From: Craterostigma plantagineum
Taxonomy: Eukaryota; Streptophyta; Magnoliopsida; Lamiales; Linderniaceae
Direction: 5' to 3'
DNA: 64,000 bases
NCBI GenBank assembly: GCA_027422505.1
Contig: JAPQWV010000681.1
Location: forward strand, 62,001 to 126,000
In this document: piece after piece, positions 50,716-63,947 of the stretch
How the letters are laid out: each line of letters starts with the position of its first letter
Numbering within the stretch: the stretch's first letter is position 1
The notes under the pieces: generated by a model
What the model saw: the letters and a program-made list of their open reading frames with translations, nothing else
The model's database searches: none
Told to the model about the DNA's origin: nothing
Program-made: the position numbers and the translations under genes

Positions 50716-53312
50716 ATGGGAAGCAATAATGGGATCATCACCGGCGAAACGATTCCCATCGAAGACATCGAAGGCCGAGAAGATGACGGCGTCAGAAAAT
50801 CAGCTCGCAATGTGGATTCATTATTGCAGGGCGTGCCGCCGTGGAAAGAACAGATTACGGCGAGGGGAATCTTCGCCAGCGTAATCATCGGAACAATCTA
50901 CAGCGTCATAGTGATGAAGCTAAACCTAACGACTGGGCTCGTCCCAAATCTCAACGTATCAGCTGCTCTCCTCGCTTACTTGTTCATAAGGACGTGGACG
51001 AAGGTTCTTGAGAAGGCCAACGTCGTCTCGGCGCCGTTTACGAGGCAGGAGAATACTATCATTCAGACATGCGCCGTGGCGTGTTATAGCATAACCGTGG
51101 GAGGTGTAATGACGCATTTGGAAATTAAAAATTCTAATCTTTTTGATGTGAGTCGGAGACATTTTATGGGAACTTCTTCTGAAAATTTTCAGGTGGGTTT
51201 GGTTCGTATCTTCTGGGACTAAACAGAAAGACGTACGAATTAGCTGGAGTTGATACGAATGGGAATTCGTCGAAGGCGGTGAAAGAACCTGGGCTAGATT
51301 GGATGATAGGGTTTCTTTTCGTTGTTAGCTTTGTGGGGTTGATGGCTTTGGTTCCTCTCAGAAAGGTGGTCTTTTTTTTTTTTTTTTCGAAAACGAATGC
51401 TTCATTATTACATCCTCTAGTTATAGTTTTTCGCTAGTTCTTAGAGATTCATTCTGTTGCAATTTGCAGATAATGATTATAGATTACAAGCTGTCTTATC
51501 CGAGTGGAACTGCAACTGCTGTTCTCATCAATGGCTTCCACACTTCTAAAGGGGATAAAATGGCAAAGCAAGCATCTTTTTCTCCATTTTTTTTACCCGT
51601 TATTTAGCTTATACTTAGCATTTCAGTTTCTTTTTTTCTAACGTAAGGATTTCTTTCTCCACAGAAAGCAAATACATGGTTTCATCAAGTCCTTCTCACT
51701 CAGTTTCATATGGAGTTTCTTCCAATGGTTCTACGCCGGCGGCAAAAATTGTGGTTTCGTCAACTTCCCTACCTTCGGACTGAAAGCATGGAAGCAAACG
51801 TATATAAAAAATCGTCGAAAATCACTCATACGCAAACAATCCTTCATATCTTACGTACATTTTCCCTTTTTTTTTTTCCGCGCAGATTTTACTTTGATTT
51901 CAGCACGACGTACATAGGCGCAGGAATGCTTTGCTCGCATATCGTCAACTTATCTCTTCTCTTCGGCGCTGTAATTTCTTGGGGGCTTATGTGGCCTTTG
52001 ATCGCAGCAAAGAAGGGAGATTGGTACCCTTCAGACGCCAAAGAAAGCAGCATGAAGAGCATAAATGGCTACAAGGTATTCATATCCATCCATACTTATT
52101 CGTCGAGTCGTGTTATTATTACAGCCTCAAACACGGCACGAAAACGGTTCATCACAAATTGCAGGTTTTCATATCCATAGCCCTAATCCTAGGCGATGGC
52201 CTCTACAACTTCGTGAAGACGCTCCTCTTCACTACCAAAAGCATGCACAGGGCCATGAGGAAGAAGAACGCGATAATCGCAGGTTAATAAAGCTCAACTC
52301 GCATCAAATTTTCGAAATTTCAGTTGCATTGCAATATATATGGCTTTTCTTTCCTTTCGCAGACGACGATCACCACCGCCCTCAAAACGACGAAAAAACC
52401 CTGGAAGACGTTCAGCGCGACGAGATTTTCCTGCGCGAGAAAATCCCACTATGGGCAGCGTTCTCGGGCTATGCATTGTTCTCCGTAATCTCCACGTTCG
52501 TAATCCCAATAATGTTTCCACCCTTGAAATGGTACTACATAGTCGTCGCCTATCTCCTCGCCCCAGCGCTGAGCTTCTGCAACGCCTACGGCGCCGGGCT
52601 CACGGACATGAACATGTCCTACAACTACGGAAAAGTAGCCCTGTTCGTCCTCGCGGGCCTCTCGGGGCCCGAAAACGGAGTGGTCGCCGGGCTCGTGGGC
52701 TGCGGGCTGATAAAGTCGATGGTCTCCATTTCCTCCGACCTGATGCACGACTTCAAGGCGGGCCACCTAACCCTAACGTCCCCTCGGTCCATGCTCGCGG
52801 GCCAGGCCGTGGGGACCGCCTTGGGGTGCGTGGTGGGCCCGCTTTCGTTCTTCATGTTCTACGAGGCGTTCGACGTGGGAAACCCCAACGGGGAGTATAA
52901 GGCGCCTTACGTCTTGATATATAGGAACATGGCGATTCTCGGGGCGGAGGGATTTTCTGTGCTTCCGCGCCACTGTCTGGAGATGTGTTGTGGGTTTTTC
53001 TTCTTTGCGATTTCGGCGAATTTTGTGAGGGATTTCGGGCCCGAGAGGGTCGGGAAGTGGGTCCCGATACCTATGGCGATGGCGGTGCCTTTCTTGGTCG
53101 GGGCGTACTTTGCGATAGATATGTGCGTTGGGAGTTTGGCGGTCTTTGCTTGGAGAAGGGTCGACGGGAAGGGCGCCAAGGCGTTGGTCCCGGCGGTTGC
53201 CTCGGGATTGATTTGCGGGGACGGGATTTGGATTTTGCCGTCGACGATTTTGGCGCTGGCGAAGGTGTATCCGCCTATGTGCATGAGCTTTTCGCCATTT
53301 TCGAAATCTTGA
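50716..53312 (+). CDS. YSL: Yellow stripe-like metal-nicotianamine transporter
   Basis: Oligopeptide-transporter superfamily membrane protein moving iron, zinc or copper as nicotianamine complexes. Seven exons join in frame to 683 residues: 50716-51103, 51193-51365, 51470-51567, 51665-51799, 51886-52075, 52165-52282 and 52363-53312. Intron 3 uses a GC donor. After a short acidic N-terminus come [133 protein letters not shown], and the C-terminal [20 protein letters not shown] and [15 protein letters not shown]. Many hydrophobic helices are evident. The text is closest to YSL1/YSL2/YSL3. The third positions of the last exon are GC-rich. Confidence 0.94.
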
Positions 53313-53938
53313 GATGACGACTTTCGAAAAGGAAAGATGGGTTTTTTTTTTTTTATTGGAGTTGGTTATTCTTTTTGTTGAATTTGAAGGTCCTGTTGAT
53401 TGCTTGATTCAGTTCGACGGTGATGATGATTTAAGTATGTCAAGTTGATAAAATAGAAAAATGAATATTGAATAGCAACAACCTTTATCGTTGAATGCTC
53501 TATCGTTTGATTTAACTGTCATCTGTAAACAATGAAGTGGCACTTGAATGGAATAAAAAAATATTCACTAGATGCATAGTACATTCAGTTTCAGACGATG
53601 ATAAAAGAACGAGTCATTCATTAGCAAACCTCGGTTAAACTTGAAAAAAAAACCATCTGTAATGAAGCAAAGCCTGACCTATATATACTTACCGAACAAA
53701 ACTCATCCATAGGTATAATGTATAGATCGAAGAATAATCTGGGGATCACGGGACCAGAAATCGCCATCAGCGACTCTTTTGTGCCTGCTGTGTATTGGGT
53801 CGCTGGAATCGGAAGAAAACCTTCTATCTTGGCTCATTCTAGGGTTTGTACGTTTTGATAAGGAGATTGTGGTTCTCAACTCTATGTACTCTGTACCTCT
53901 ACAACAACGACACGTTAAGGAGGCAAGTTTAAGATTTG
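53313..53938. other. Convergent spacer, YSL / HAC
   Basis: Two 3' UTRs meet here. AT-rich; the short frames on either strand look like chance. Confidence 0.45.
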
Positions 53939-56900
53939 CTGCCACCAACTTCTGCTATGCGCTGTCTCATCATTTCGTTTACGGCTGCTCTCCTTCTGGT
54001 ATCAGATTGCTGTTGCAGCCTTCTCAGGTGTTCCTTCAAGTCACTGGTTAGAGGGAAAAATAATTATTCAGTCGTAGAGCTCTAGTGCTACGTTAGATGT
54101 GAAAGTCTTGAACCTTTATGGTTTTAATATAAAGTGCTGGTTGTAAAATGCGAGAAAGGGATCTCAGAAAATTACCTGCAACGAGGAACAGTGCACTCGG
54201 ATTCTTTGCAAGCTCGAGCATGAAGCTGAAGCAGATGCCACATTTTCTTGCACAGAACACAACCGCCTGAGGCCCTTTTCTTGCAGCCCATACCATGTCT
54301 GAAAAGCGCCTTCACCTTTCGGCAGTTTGGATACTGGCAATGTGGAGACCGACACCGAGATGCGTGCACCAGTAGTTCGAGCATTTTCTTCAGCTGCAAA
54401 AAATCATTTCAGGATATTACACAAAAAAGTGATTTATGAGACAATTGCCTTCGTGTGGCATTTCAAGCACTTGGGCCTGCACGTTATCTATTACTAAATC
54501 TCTCGGCTCGATCGCTTTTTGCGAGTTTCATCTCTTAATATGATTCTAGTGCCCGATCAGAAAATTTTTAAGGAAGAACAATAAACCCAGGGGAAAAAAA
54601 TTAAATGAATGGACAAGTTACCTGCATAACTCGAAACTGCCTAGCTTCCTTGTTCTGTGCATCATTATCCCTCGATGGTTTTATCAACTTATGTGGATGA
54701 TTTACAAGACCATCTTTCTGATAACATGAATTGCAAGCTTCATAATCAGGGCACGTCTCACATCGCCAGCCTTGCCCGGCTTCTATATCGTTGTGGCACA
54801 CACTGCATGCCGTCACAAAAGCTGGTGCTGTGGGATTGTGAAGATGGTAGAGGACCATCATTGAGGAGTGCTTAGCCCTTCGCAGTGTATCGTATTGGTA
54901 ATGGTTTCCTTGGCAGAGACCAAGGAATGCTTGTCTTGTATCAAAGAATTCACTCTCAACAATTTCTGCATCGTTTGTGTCATCGGGGACGCCAGTGACT
55001 TCAACCTGTAGATTCAAACAAACGTTAAGAAATGCATATAAGCATCCAAACCGGCAAGGCAAAAAAAAAAACAGAAACAGAAAATGCAGCAAAGTTATAA
55101 TCAGTGGATTACGGCATAAAGTGTGTGCTTGTCCCTTTGATTAACGGGATGCCTCTCCCTGTGATCACGTCTCATCTCCGCATCGTAGCATCTGGAGAAT
55201 GAACATTGGTCTTCCTTAAGAGTATCATTGAGGCCTACAAACTACTAATCAGAAAGTTCCTTACTTGTCACAGAGATTAAAACTCTTGCACTGCTCACAA
55301 ACCCAACGATTTCCCGAGGCAATTAAAATGCAACAGTGAGTGCAGGAATGCTGCAAGTGGACCATGATAAAATCATCCTTCATTGGAGATATTGTCTCGC
55401 CGAGCTATCAAAACAAAAGGACTTAAATAAGAATGATGGAAAACAGCAGTAGTAAGTACACAGTGGAGGAAAAGAAAAAATGACAAGATTGGGGGTGGTA
55501 TTCAAAGAAGAGAAGGAAAAATGACAAGATTGGGGTGGTATTCAAAGACTTAATACCTAGGGTAGTATAAAATAAACGAGCCAAACTTAAAACAAAGGTC
55601 AACTTTCAAAACTAGTGTATTTTTCAGAGACATGCACGTTTATTTATAAATGTGCTGAAGCCAATATGGTAAAATGGATGCTAAAAAAGCGCCATCCACG
55701 TGCACGAAATAAAATTTTGGGAAGATAAGCTTACTTTCTGCATCAACAGAAGATCCTTGGACGCATTGGCAGAGAGGTCATTGTGCCCAGAAGCCTTTAA
55801 TGTCCTCTTTGTAATAGTCTTTTTGAAATTTCCCTTTTTAACCGGTTTTTTCCCATCTTCAACTTCTTGTAATTGATGGATTATATCTTCAGCTGCACCA
55901 GGCCAATAATCTCCATCGAAGTATGGTAAGCGGGCTGCAGTAACCTTTGCTTTACACTCCCCAGAAGAAACAAAGAAGTGTTCATACATGTTGGTCAGTT
56001 CAACTACGACATTTTCCTTTGTCGCTTTCCTTAACATGGCCAAGTACCTGAGACAGAAGATATAAAGTAGATAAAAAGGGGAACAACACAGATCTGTACG
56101 GACAGAATTCGATATTGTATCTCCAGGGTCTTTTACTGACAAAGTCATCAAACTTACCACTCTCGGAGCTTATCAGATTTCGGTGTCTTTTGTATTTCTG
56201 GGTGGCAATACAAGATGTAATCCTCACCCTTCAGTGGGGGGCAAGCCCATATGTAGCAGCTTGTGAAACCACGCATTTTGCAATGTTCCAAGTATCCAAT
56301 CTGAATAAAAAAATTCAATAGTTAAATAGAATCCAGATTTACAGTAGTTCAATAACTTTTCATACGTCTGTATAAGTGCTTGCAGATTGACTCAAAACTA
56401 TGTATCTGGGTAACTATTTATCAGTAACACAACGTAAGGGGCATCAAAGGGAGCCTACGAGCACTGGTCGAGTAAGCTTCAACAAGATTATGATGCAGCA
56501 AAAAAGACTTACCAAAATTTCATGGTACACAAATGTTCGAAGAGCCTCTCCTGTCACTGTTTTGACATCTGGCCTAAAGTACTTAACTGAGTCCAGATAA
56601 GCAAGATAGACCCGACGATGATTTGGTTGTTGACAATCAGATCCATATTCTTGTACATACATGCCAAATATGCACACTTCAACACCTTCGATTTTTTGAA
56701 ATAATAGTACCACCTGGTCGAATAACTCAGTTACATATAGAAACTCTGATAATCAAACAAACAAAACAATAGCACAATCATTGGAGTATACTAGCCGGTA
56801 CGTCCTTCGCTGAATGCTACCAAAATGTATTAAACAAATATACAATAGCACTATCATTGGAGTATACTAGCTGGTAAGACCTTCACTTCAATATGTATGG

Positions 56901-59900
56901 TGCCTCCACTTCTTGTCTGAGTGACAATATAGGATAACTAAAGAAATCCGCACACTAGTAGCTGTAGTAACTGAGCAGACTTGACGTTTATACAAACAAA
57001 TAATTTAATCAATCATCTTTCATATCACACCTTAGATTTATATGGGAATTCCTTTGCATAATTTTCTTCTTCGAAGATACCGAGAAAACGTGGTTTAACA
57101 TCCAACCTTTTGTCCACCGATGATACTACCCTTACAACAAGTTCTTCTGCTCCTGGAACCTGACAAAACAACAATTATTCTGAAGTTTTAGAAGATAAAA
57201 TTGTAACAAACTTACCAGGTTACTAACTTTCTAATATGCCAGGATAAATGAACAAAATCATGAGAACATCAATAGAGACTCTGTTTCCAATTCCATAATT
57301 TTTATATTAATTTCTTTCCATATTGCATCACTAGTAACATGAAAAATACTGCTGTCCCCATATGTTTGCGAAATGCAGCGACACCAATCACATAATCCTC
57401 GATGATATATGACATTTATTTCTTATTTATGTTCGCAAGCTAAGGCATCATGTGTTTATGTATAGGAACAGATATTGCATTTTTCAGAAAACTAATAAAT
57501 CAGTTTTATATCATAAAGACGAGGCACTAAACTAAGCACCTCGCTATAACTTTTTGCCTGAGCCCTTGCTCTTTCTTGCCTTTCTTGGTGTAGCTTTGCA
57601 AATAAACGCTGCTCCAAGTGATCGCTCAAATTTGTTCGAGGCAAATCTTTTGCTCCAAGAACAGCACTCTGGGGCAACGGGGCACGTTTTCCCCTTTCAA
57701 TTTCTGCCACATAACAATTAGGACAAGTATATTCGGCTTGCCCACCATCGTTTCTTCTACCATTGAACAATGCACATATCTGATGTTGCCAAAGCTCGCA
57801 TTTGTCACATTGAACCCACTGCACCAAATATATGATTATTAAATGACAGTCATTTCTCATTCCAGGTTGACATTTGTGAGTAGATTTTAACATACCCATT
57901 CCTGAATTTCTTCATCATTCTTTTTCTTTTCTGCTCTGGCTTTTGGAAGAGCATTTCCATCTACCATAACTCTCTCCCCACGAGTCTCATTAAAGCATGG
58001 TGCACAGAAGCAATAACGAGTTTCACCACTTCCAATTGAATAATACATGGCATTTCTTTTTACGCGAGTACCACATGGTGTACAGTAAATAGGAGGAGGT
58101 TCAAAGGTAAGCTTTTCAACAGCACATAACTGGCAGGAATTTTCACTCATTAAATGCTCCATTGCTTGATGTTTTTCTGCCTTTGCCTTGCTCTGTCAAA
58201 CAGAAAAAATTGAGTATGTAACACTCGAGAGCTCGCAAGCCACATAAAGATTTTGGTCATAATGAACTCACAAAATCAGAGCAGTAACAGCCTAAGCATG
58301 ACATACAGCGGATATTAATGATGGTCATTGCACATATGACATCTTTAATGACCATATCAGTCATAATATTGAAATAGGTACAGGTTGCAGAATAAGTAAC
58401 ATGTAAAATCAGATTAACTCACCTGGCCTATCCACTGTCTAAGACTCATAATGTGCTGATGGACTTGTTCAGGAGTAAACAATTCAATCAATGATACTCC
58501 CGTTATGTTGGGTTTCCCAGATTTCGAACAATTTTCAGGAGAAAATGAAGCATTCTCCGGCTTAACCTGATCCTGTTCTTTCGGAGTCTGAACAACCTCC
58601 TTCACCTTGGATCCAGAAGGATTATTCGATATAATAACAGATTTATCATCCAACCTTTCTTCTTCTGAAACCTCCACTTTTACAGCTGGAAATGCAGTGT
58701 TCTCTGGGTATTGACGATTATGCTTGTTTTCTAGGTTCTCTGAACCCCATCCCCGGGCTTCATTCACATCATTATCCAAAGGCACGGTAGTTTCATTTTC
58801 AGATACATGAGTTTGGGACCCATGTTCAATTTTCAGGCGCTTGACAGATGGCTGTAGTTCTTCTGTGGATTCAATACCTGAACAACTAGTTGGGGCTGTC
58901 TCACCAATCTCAGTGCTGTCATGGGATTTACTTCGTCCAAGAATCGAATTCGCCAGCTCCGAAGCACTATCAGGTGACCAATTGACTTTAATTGTGCCTG
59001 TACGTAATTCTTCACAGGGATACAAACAGGACAATGCAATTCCTGACAGCGCCTATGATGGTTAATTAGAATTCTAGTAGCCCGACAGCGGGGGTAAGAA
59101 CACTGAAAAGCATTGCAATGTTCCATATGTTTCAGCAGCTTCTGAACTACTGAGCAATTAGGATCTTGGCATTCACCTTCTGGAGCTGAACATCGACGTG
59201 CATGACGCAAAAAAAGAAGCCATTTCTGCTGGTTTTTGTATTGACGTTCACGATTTTCATCACACGATCTTCCTTCTGTTTCGCTGATCTTGTGAGGTTG
59301 CCCCATACCTTGCTCTTGTGAAGATACATATTTTTTGGGTCCCCCACTATGAACCACATCATGAATTCTACAGTCTAGTTTAGACTTGACATCATCCTCT
59401 TGACCGCATATTTCCATATCTGCTTTAATTCCACCAGTGTCGCCTCGATGCAACAGCTGTTGCACCGGCACTGAAGTTTGAGGTGAAGTTGAATAAGTGT
59501 TCTTTAAAAGAGATGGCTGTGACAAAATTCGAGTTGCTCTGGGATGATCTGTCATAGATTTTTGTCGTTGGAATTGACTATTTGCATCAGATGATTTAAA
59601 CGGAGTGGAGACTTGTGATTGTAGAGCAGCCCCACTAGACTCTGTTACTAAGTTATGCGCCAAATGGGACCGACCTGAAGTATCACCCTTAGACAATAGC
59701 TGGCCTTGTGATTGCCTAACTGGATTCTGATCCAGTTGCTGGCCCTGAAACTGATTAGACGAATGGTGGCGATCTTGAGGCACATGATGTCCATTGGAAG
59801 CTGTATCCTGCTGAGCTGTGTATATATTTCGTTGATTGTTGTTCATCGAAGAGTTGGTTGTATGAGACAACGAATGAAAGTAAACATTATCCAAATTTGG

Positions 59901-61779
59901 GGTAGTAGTTGATACAAGGGAGGTGGTCACAGGAATATGCATGTTCCCCAATCCCGAGCCATCACCTGCAAGTATAAGAAAATAAGAGCTGCATTAGTGA
60001 GAAACAAAACAATGAAGTGTAACCATGTAAAAAACATAATACATCAGACATCAAATAAGAGCTGCATTAGTAAGAAACAATGAGGTGCAACCACATCAAT
60101 ACATAAAATCAAATCACTGAAAAAATAAAATTTGGACATGAATTGGGGAACATGCATTAGGCCTATTTCCCAAACCTCGGGTGGTTCCTGCACCATTCAT
60201 GATGGAAGTATTGTTTCTCATCACCCCTAATCCTCCAGCGAAAGCCCCATTTGATGAACTGTAAGCCTTTTGCTGCATCAAAGATTGGTCTCCACTAGTC
60301 AAATTCCCGCCAAGGTTAGGTGATAGATTACCATGTCCAACAGAGACATGCTGCCTTAACTGAAAAGGTTGTGATGCAGCACTAGAATTAACAGCGGGGC
60401 TCGAACGAATATTACTCGATGATCCCAAATTCATGGAGGTGTGGATATTAACAGGGCTGTTTACTTCTTGATCATTAGAATTATTCAGCCCAGGAGTGGG
60501 GATCATTTGACTAGTCATTTTCTGTACACCAACATTTCTAATAGCATCAGCTGAGACGGCAGGTGATAATTGCATATATCCACTGACCAAAGCTCCTAAA
60601 CAGATATTACCGTAAGAAAAGCAAGGAACGGAAATTAGACACCAACATGCATCTAAGAAATGAAATACACTATCAACAAACTTAAGGAAGGAACTAAGCA
60701 CCTTGCATGCTCCCAGAAGCTCCGTGCCCAGTGGGCAACAAGCTACCAGAATTGAAAGTGGATGGCGCAATTCTGTTTGAGATGGTATTAGGGACAAGTG
60801 AACTATCAACGGACGAAGCTGTGTCAAGGTTTGAATCCCCTGTTTGTTGAAATCCAGGAGTTGGAATCATAGTACCAACTGGAACAGAGGAATTAGCATG
60901 TGAAAGCTGGTGGTTCGTGTTGTTCATGTGCATGCGCCTGACCAAAACTTGCAAACGACTCGGCAATGTTTTCCGATCTGAATATTCCTCCTGGCACAAC
61001 AAGAAAATCATAGTTCAACGGGCTTCAACTAAAAATTTTCGAAGGTTGATATACTTAGAAAAATCTCTGCAATCATGATAACTTTAACTGATCAAATAGA
61101 TTTAAAATGACAGAGATTACTTTCTGACATCTTAGGAATTTGAGGCACTTCTAATGGACATATCAGGCTAGGAAATAAAAGCAGAGACAAGAATCAAGAA
61201 TAGATAAATAGGATGAATAAAAATACCAATCTGGTAGCACTCTTGAACAAACTGTCTTCCAAACGTCGCACTAATTCGAGCAACTTCCTAGAGGGTTCAG
61301 CACGAAACTGCTGGCGTCGCTCCATGAAAAGGGCCAAGCTGCAAAATGAAAAAAAAAAAAAAAAAACTTACAATTTAAGCAGTACTTTTCATGCATTGTA
61401 CGAATAACTACTGAGTTGCATCTTATCCAACATAAATGCAAGAGAAGCTTCGGTGAAAATCAATATTTTTCAATGGGAACAAAAGAAAAAAAGCATACAT
61501 AAACTAAGATCTATACATTCCTTTTGTATCTATGGCCACCAAATGCACAGCTTGAATAATTAACTCAAAGAAATAAACAGAAGAAAAGTCTCACATAGCA
61601 TTTTGCAACGATCTGCGTGCATTTGCAATATGTTCGCTTGTGTTCTGACAATTTTGAGGAGTATGGTTCGGCAACTGACTTGATGGTGGATCTCCATTTT
61701 GCTGAGCTAAGGGGGGAACTGCATTTTGACATGAAGCCTGCCCAGATACTTGGCCAGCTTGGTTCCTTTGCAAACTCAT
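53939..61779 (-). CDS. HAC1: HAC-type histone acetyltransferase (p300/CBP-like), frame broken after TAZ1
   Basis: Plant p300/CBP-related acetyltransferase acting on histone lysines in the nucleus. The ATG at 61779 opens [20 protein letters not shown]; a Gln/Ser/Asn-rich N-terminus follows. Domains in order: TAZ1 (about 59040-59230; [20 protein letters not shown] to LHCPVCIPV), PHD (57680-57835; [20 protein letters not shown]), the KAT11 catalytic domain (about 55690-57170; [60 protein letters not shown]), two ZZ fingers (near 55280 and 54750) and TAZ2 (53960-54400; [20 protein letters not shown]). It ends [11 protein letters not shown] at 53939-53941. Between QAQLK and [11 protein letters not shown] the frame shifts by one base at about 58985 with no room for an intron, so as written the protein would stop at 58833. 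All other exons look intact. Confidence 0.88.
55472..55560. repeat. 41-bp tandem duplication in HAC intron
   Basis: AAAAATGACAAGATTGGGG followed by TGGTATTCAAAGA occurs twice, 41 bp apart, differing by one G. Confidence 0.85.
56767..56890. repeat. 76-bp duplication in HAC intron
   Basis: ATCATTGGAGTATACTAGC and its flanks (CAATAGCAC before, CCTTC after) are present twice with a 76-bp offset and a few differences. Confidence 0.8.
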
Positions 61780-61787
61780 ATTGTCAT
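61776..61787 (-). promoter_or_regulatory. Four-codon upstream ORF overlapping the HAC start codon
   Basis: On the minus strand ATGACAATATGA begins 8 bases before the chosen HAC ATG and its TGA stop overlaps that ATG as ATGA. If this leader is transcribed, ribosomes would end the short ORF at the main start. Confidence 0.45.
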
Positions 61788-63064
61788 GGGCTGACGAAAT
61801 ATTGGCTTTCAGACTGAACGGAAGGTAGCGAGTATATGCGTAAATGAACAATCACTTAGTTCAATCCAATGCGTAGACCACTACGACATTTGATACCCAC
61901 CAAAGACAATAACGAAAAGAGAATACACAAAATATATCTGGTTTTTCATCAAACAACAAACAGTGAAAATTCATTACTCAAGATCATAAAAAAAGCTAAA
62001 CCAAGGAACTCATAGCATCTCATTGTCATCACAGCCATGAACAATCGCACTAAAAAAAACACATATAAGCACGATCAGGCATGAAATAAACTTCAAATAG
62101 GCAAATTTCAGCTTCAGAAATAGGTTTCCCCAAATTTGGGGGAGAAACAAATTAGTCCATCAAACGTCACCAATCCAATGTCGTGTTCCCAAATGGATAG
62201 AACCCATCAGTAATCTAATTCAATCAACGAAAGAAAGTTAATAAAATCAAGGATTGGGTACGACAAGAAAAAAAAAAGCTCCCGCGTACAGACCTCAAGG
62301 CGCATGGATAAAGTACAGCTCAAATACCAACCAATCCAGGTAAAATCCCCAAATAATCGACGTAAAAACGACTAAGCTGAACCCAAACGACGTCGCAAGA
62401 AGAACTATGCTACGGCAAACGGCGATGTCGGGAACCGATTTTTCATTTAATTAATTAATTTATTTATTTCTGGGGCGTAGAGATGAGTATACTAAATATT
62501 CCTTTTATTTTTATGTTGGCATAAAATTAGTCATTGCCGCGCTGTAATATAAATCATGTACATTGAGTACTTTTTTCATTTAATTACATTCAAACACAAT
62601 ATTCAATTAAATTCCTTAATTATAAAAACTAAAAAAGATATCACAGATGTGATGCACGAGGAATCAAATTTCAAGTAGTTATAATTCCAATACTTCGAAA
62701 TAACGATATATAGTAGTAGCTAGGTAAACATAATTACAATCGAAGTCTATTGAATTGATGATAGTAAAAGTGAGGTGCTATTCCTCGTTACGTCCTATTA
62801 TTCATAAGCATATAAGGAAGTTGATTTGTTACATTGATAGCTTGCTAAAGTATCGATGAATGAATGAACAACCATTACGTAAAAATCAACACATAACAAA
62901 AACTCGTATCTCACGAAATATATGTTCATCCAAACATTTGTATAACGTTCATATCAAACACAGCAAGCACCTCTACACTGTACAGAGAAAAAGCCCACGC
63001 CATTTTTACTCACTCGTTTATTATTACAGAATACTCAGAGTCAAGAGTTTTTCTCCGAAAAAAC
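61780..63064. other. HAC leader and promoter; phosphoglycerate mutase 3' flank
   Basis: A probable noncoding HAC leader exon lies near 62295-62420, with donor GAG/GTCTGT, and an intron follows to just upstream of 61779. Beyond it are the HAC promoter and the 3' UTR of the mutase gene, AT-rich with no gene. Confidence 0.45.
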
Positions 63065-63947
63065 TCAGTCATGAACGACCTCAATAAGGGTCGGCTCATA
63101 ATCTTCGGGCGGTTCGAACCCATGAAGATTCATCACAGTAGCAGCAACGTTCGCCAGGCCCGCGACGGGCAAATCCCTGCGAAACCTCACGGCCCGCGAG
63201 AGGCCCGGCCCGCCAATCGCAACAGGGACCTATGATACATTTAAAATAAATCTTTGTTCGTAATAGTGTTTTACAATGGGACTCGGATCAGATAAAAGTT
63301 ATACTTACAGGGTTCAATGTGTGAGATGTAAGAACTTGAATGTTGCCTTTCTTGTCCAGAAGAGGCTCCTTCTTCTTGTCCCTCTTCGCCATATCCTCAG
63401 CATTCCCATGGTCGGCCGTCACTACGTATATTCCTCCGACTTGGTCTATCGCGTCGATTATCGTCTTAACGTATTAAAAACAAAAATTGAAAAAATAATC
63501 AGTAGTCTTTCTCAAGGATGACGATTCAATTCAATTCAATAATCAAATATATATTACTACCTTAACAGCATCATCAGCAGCCTTACATGCCACTATGGTC
63601 GCCTGAACGTCGCCTGTGTGGCCCACCATGTCTCCGTTCGGAAGGTTCACGCGTACCTATTGGAGTAGAATTGTCAAATAGAAAAAAGGGGTCGCGCCTA
63701 TGTCGGGATTTTTTCGGTATCAAGGTGAAAGTTTGGAATGCGCTATTAACATACCTGGTCGTATTTACGACTGAGGATGGCATCTCTAGCCCTCTCGGCG
63801 ATTTCCAAAGCTTTCATCTTCGGCTGTTCGTTGAAGGAAATCCCGCTATCGCTCGGAATCTCGACGTACTCTTCCAATTTCGGGTCGAAGCATCCCGACC
63901 GATTCCCGTTCCAGAAGAACGTTACGTGCCCAAACTTCACCGTTTCA
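63065..63947 (-). CDS. iPGAM: 2,3-bisphosphoglycerate-independent phosphoglycerate mutase, C-terminal part
   Basis: Glycolytic enzyme interconverting 3- and 2-phosphoglycerate in the cytosol; a two-metal (Mn) alkaline-phosphatase-fold enzyme. Four 3' exons are in the window: 63755-63947, 63561-63656, 63309-63464 and 63065-63229. They encode KFGHVTFFWNGNRSGCFDPK, VRVNLPNGDMVGHTGDVQAT, VGGIYVVTADHGNAEDMAKR (with the metal-binding Asp-His pair), VLTSHTLNPVPVAIGGPG and LHGFEPPEDYEPTLIEVVHD, then TGA at 63065-63067. The sequence from 63948 to the edge is intron; about two thirds of the protein lies beyond 64000. Confidence 0.94.

Noticed and set aside
53779..54051. 90-codon plus-strand frame
   Set aside because: Antisense to the last HAC exon, which encodes the conserved end of TAZ2.
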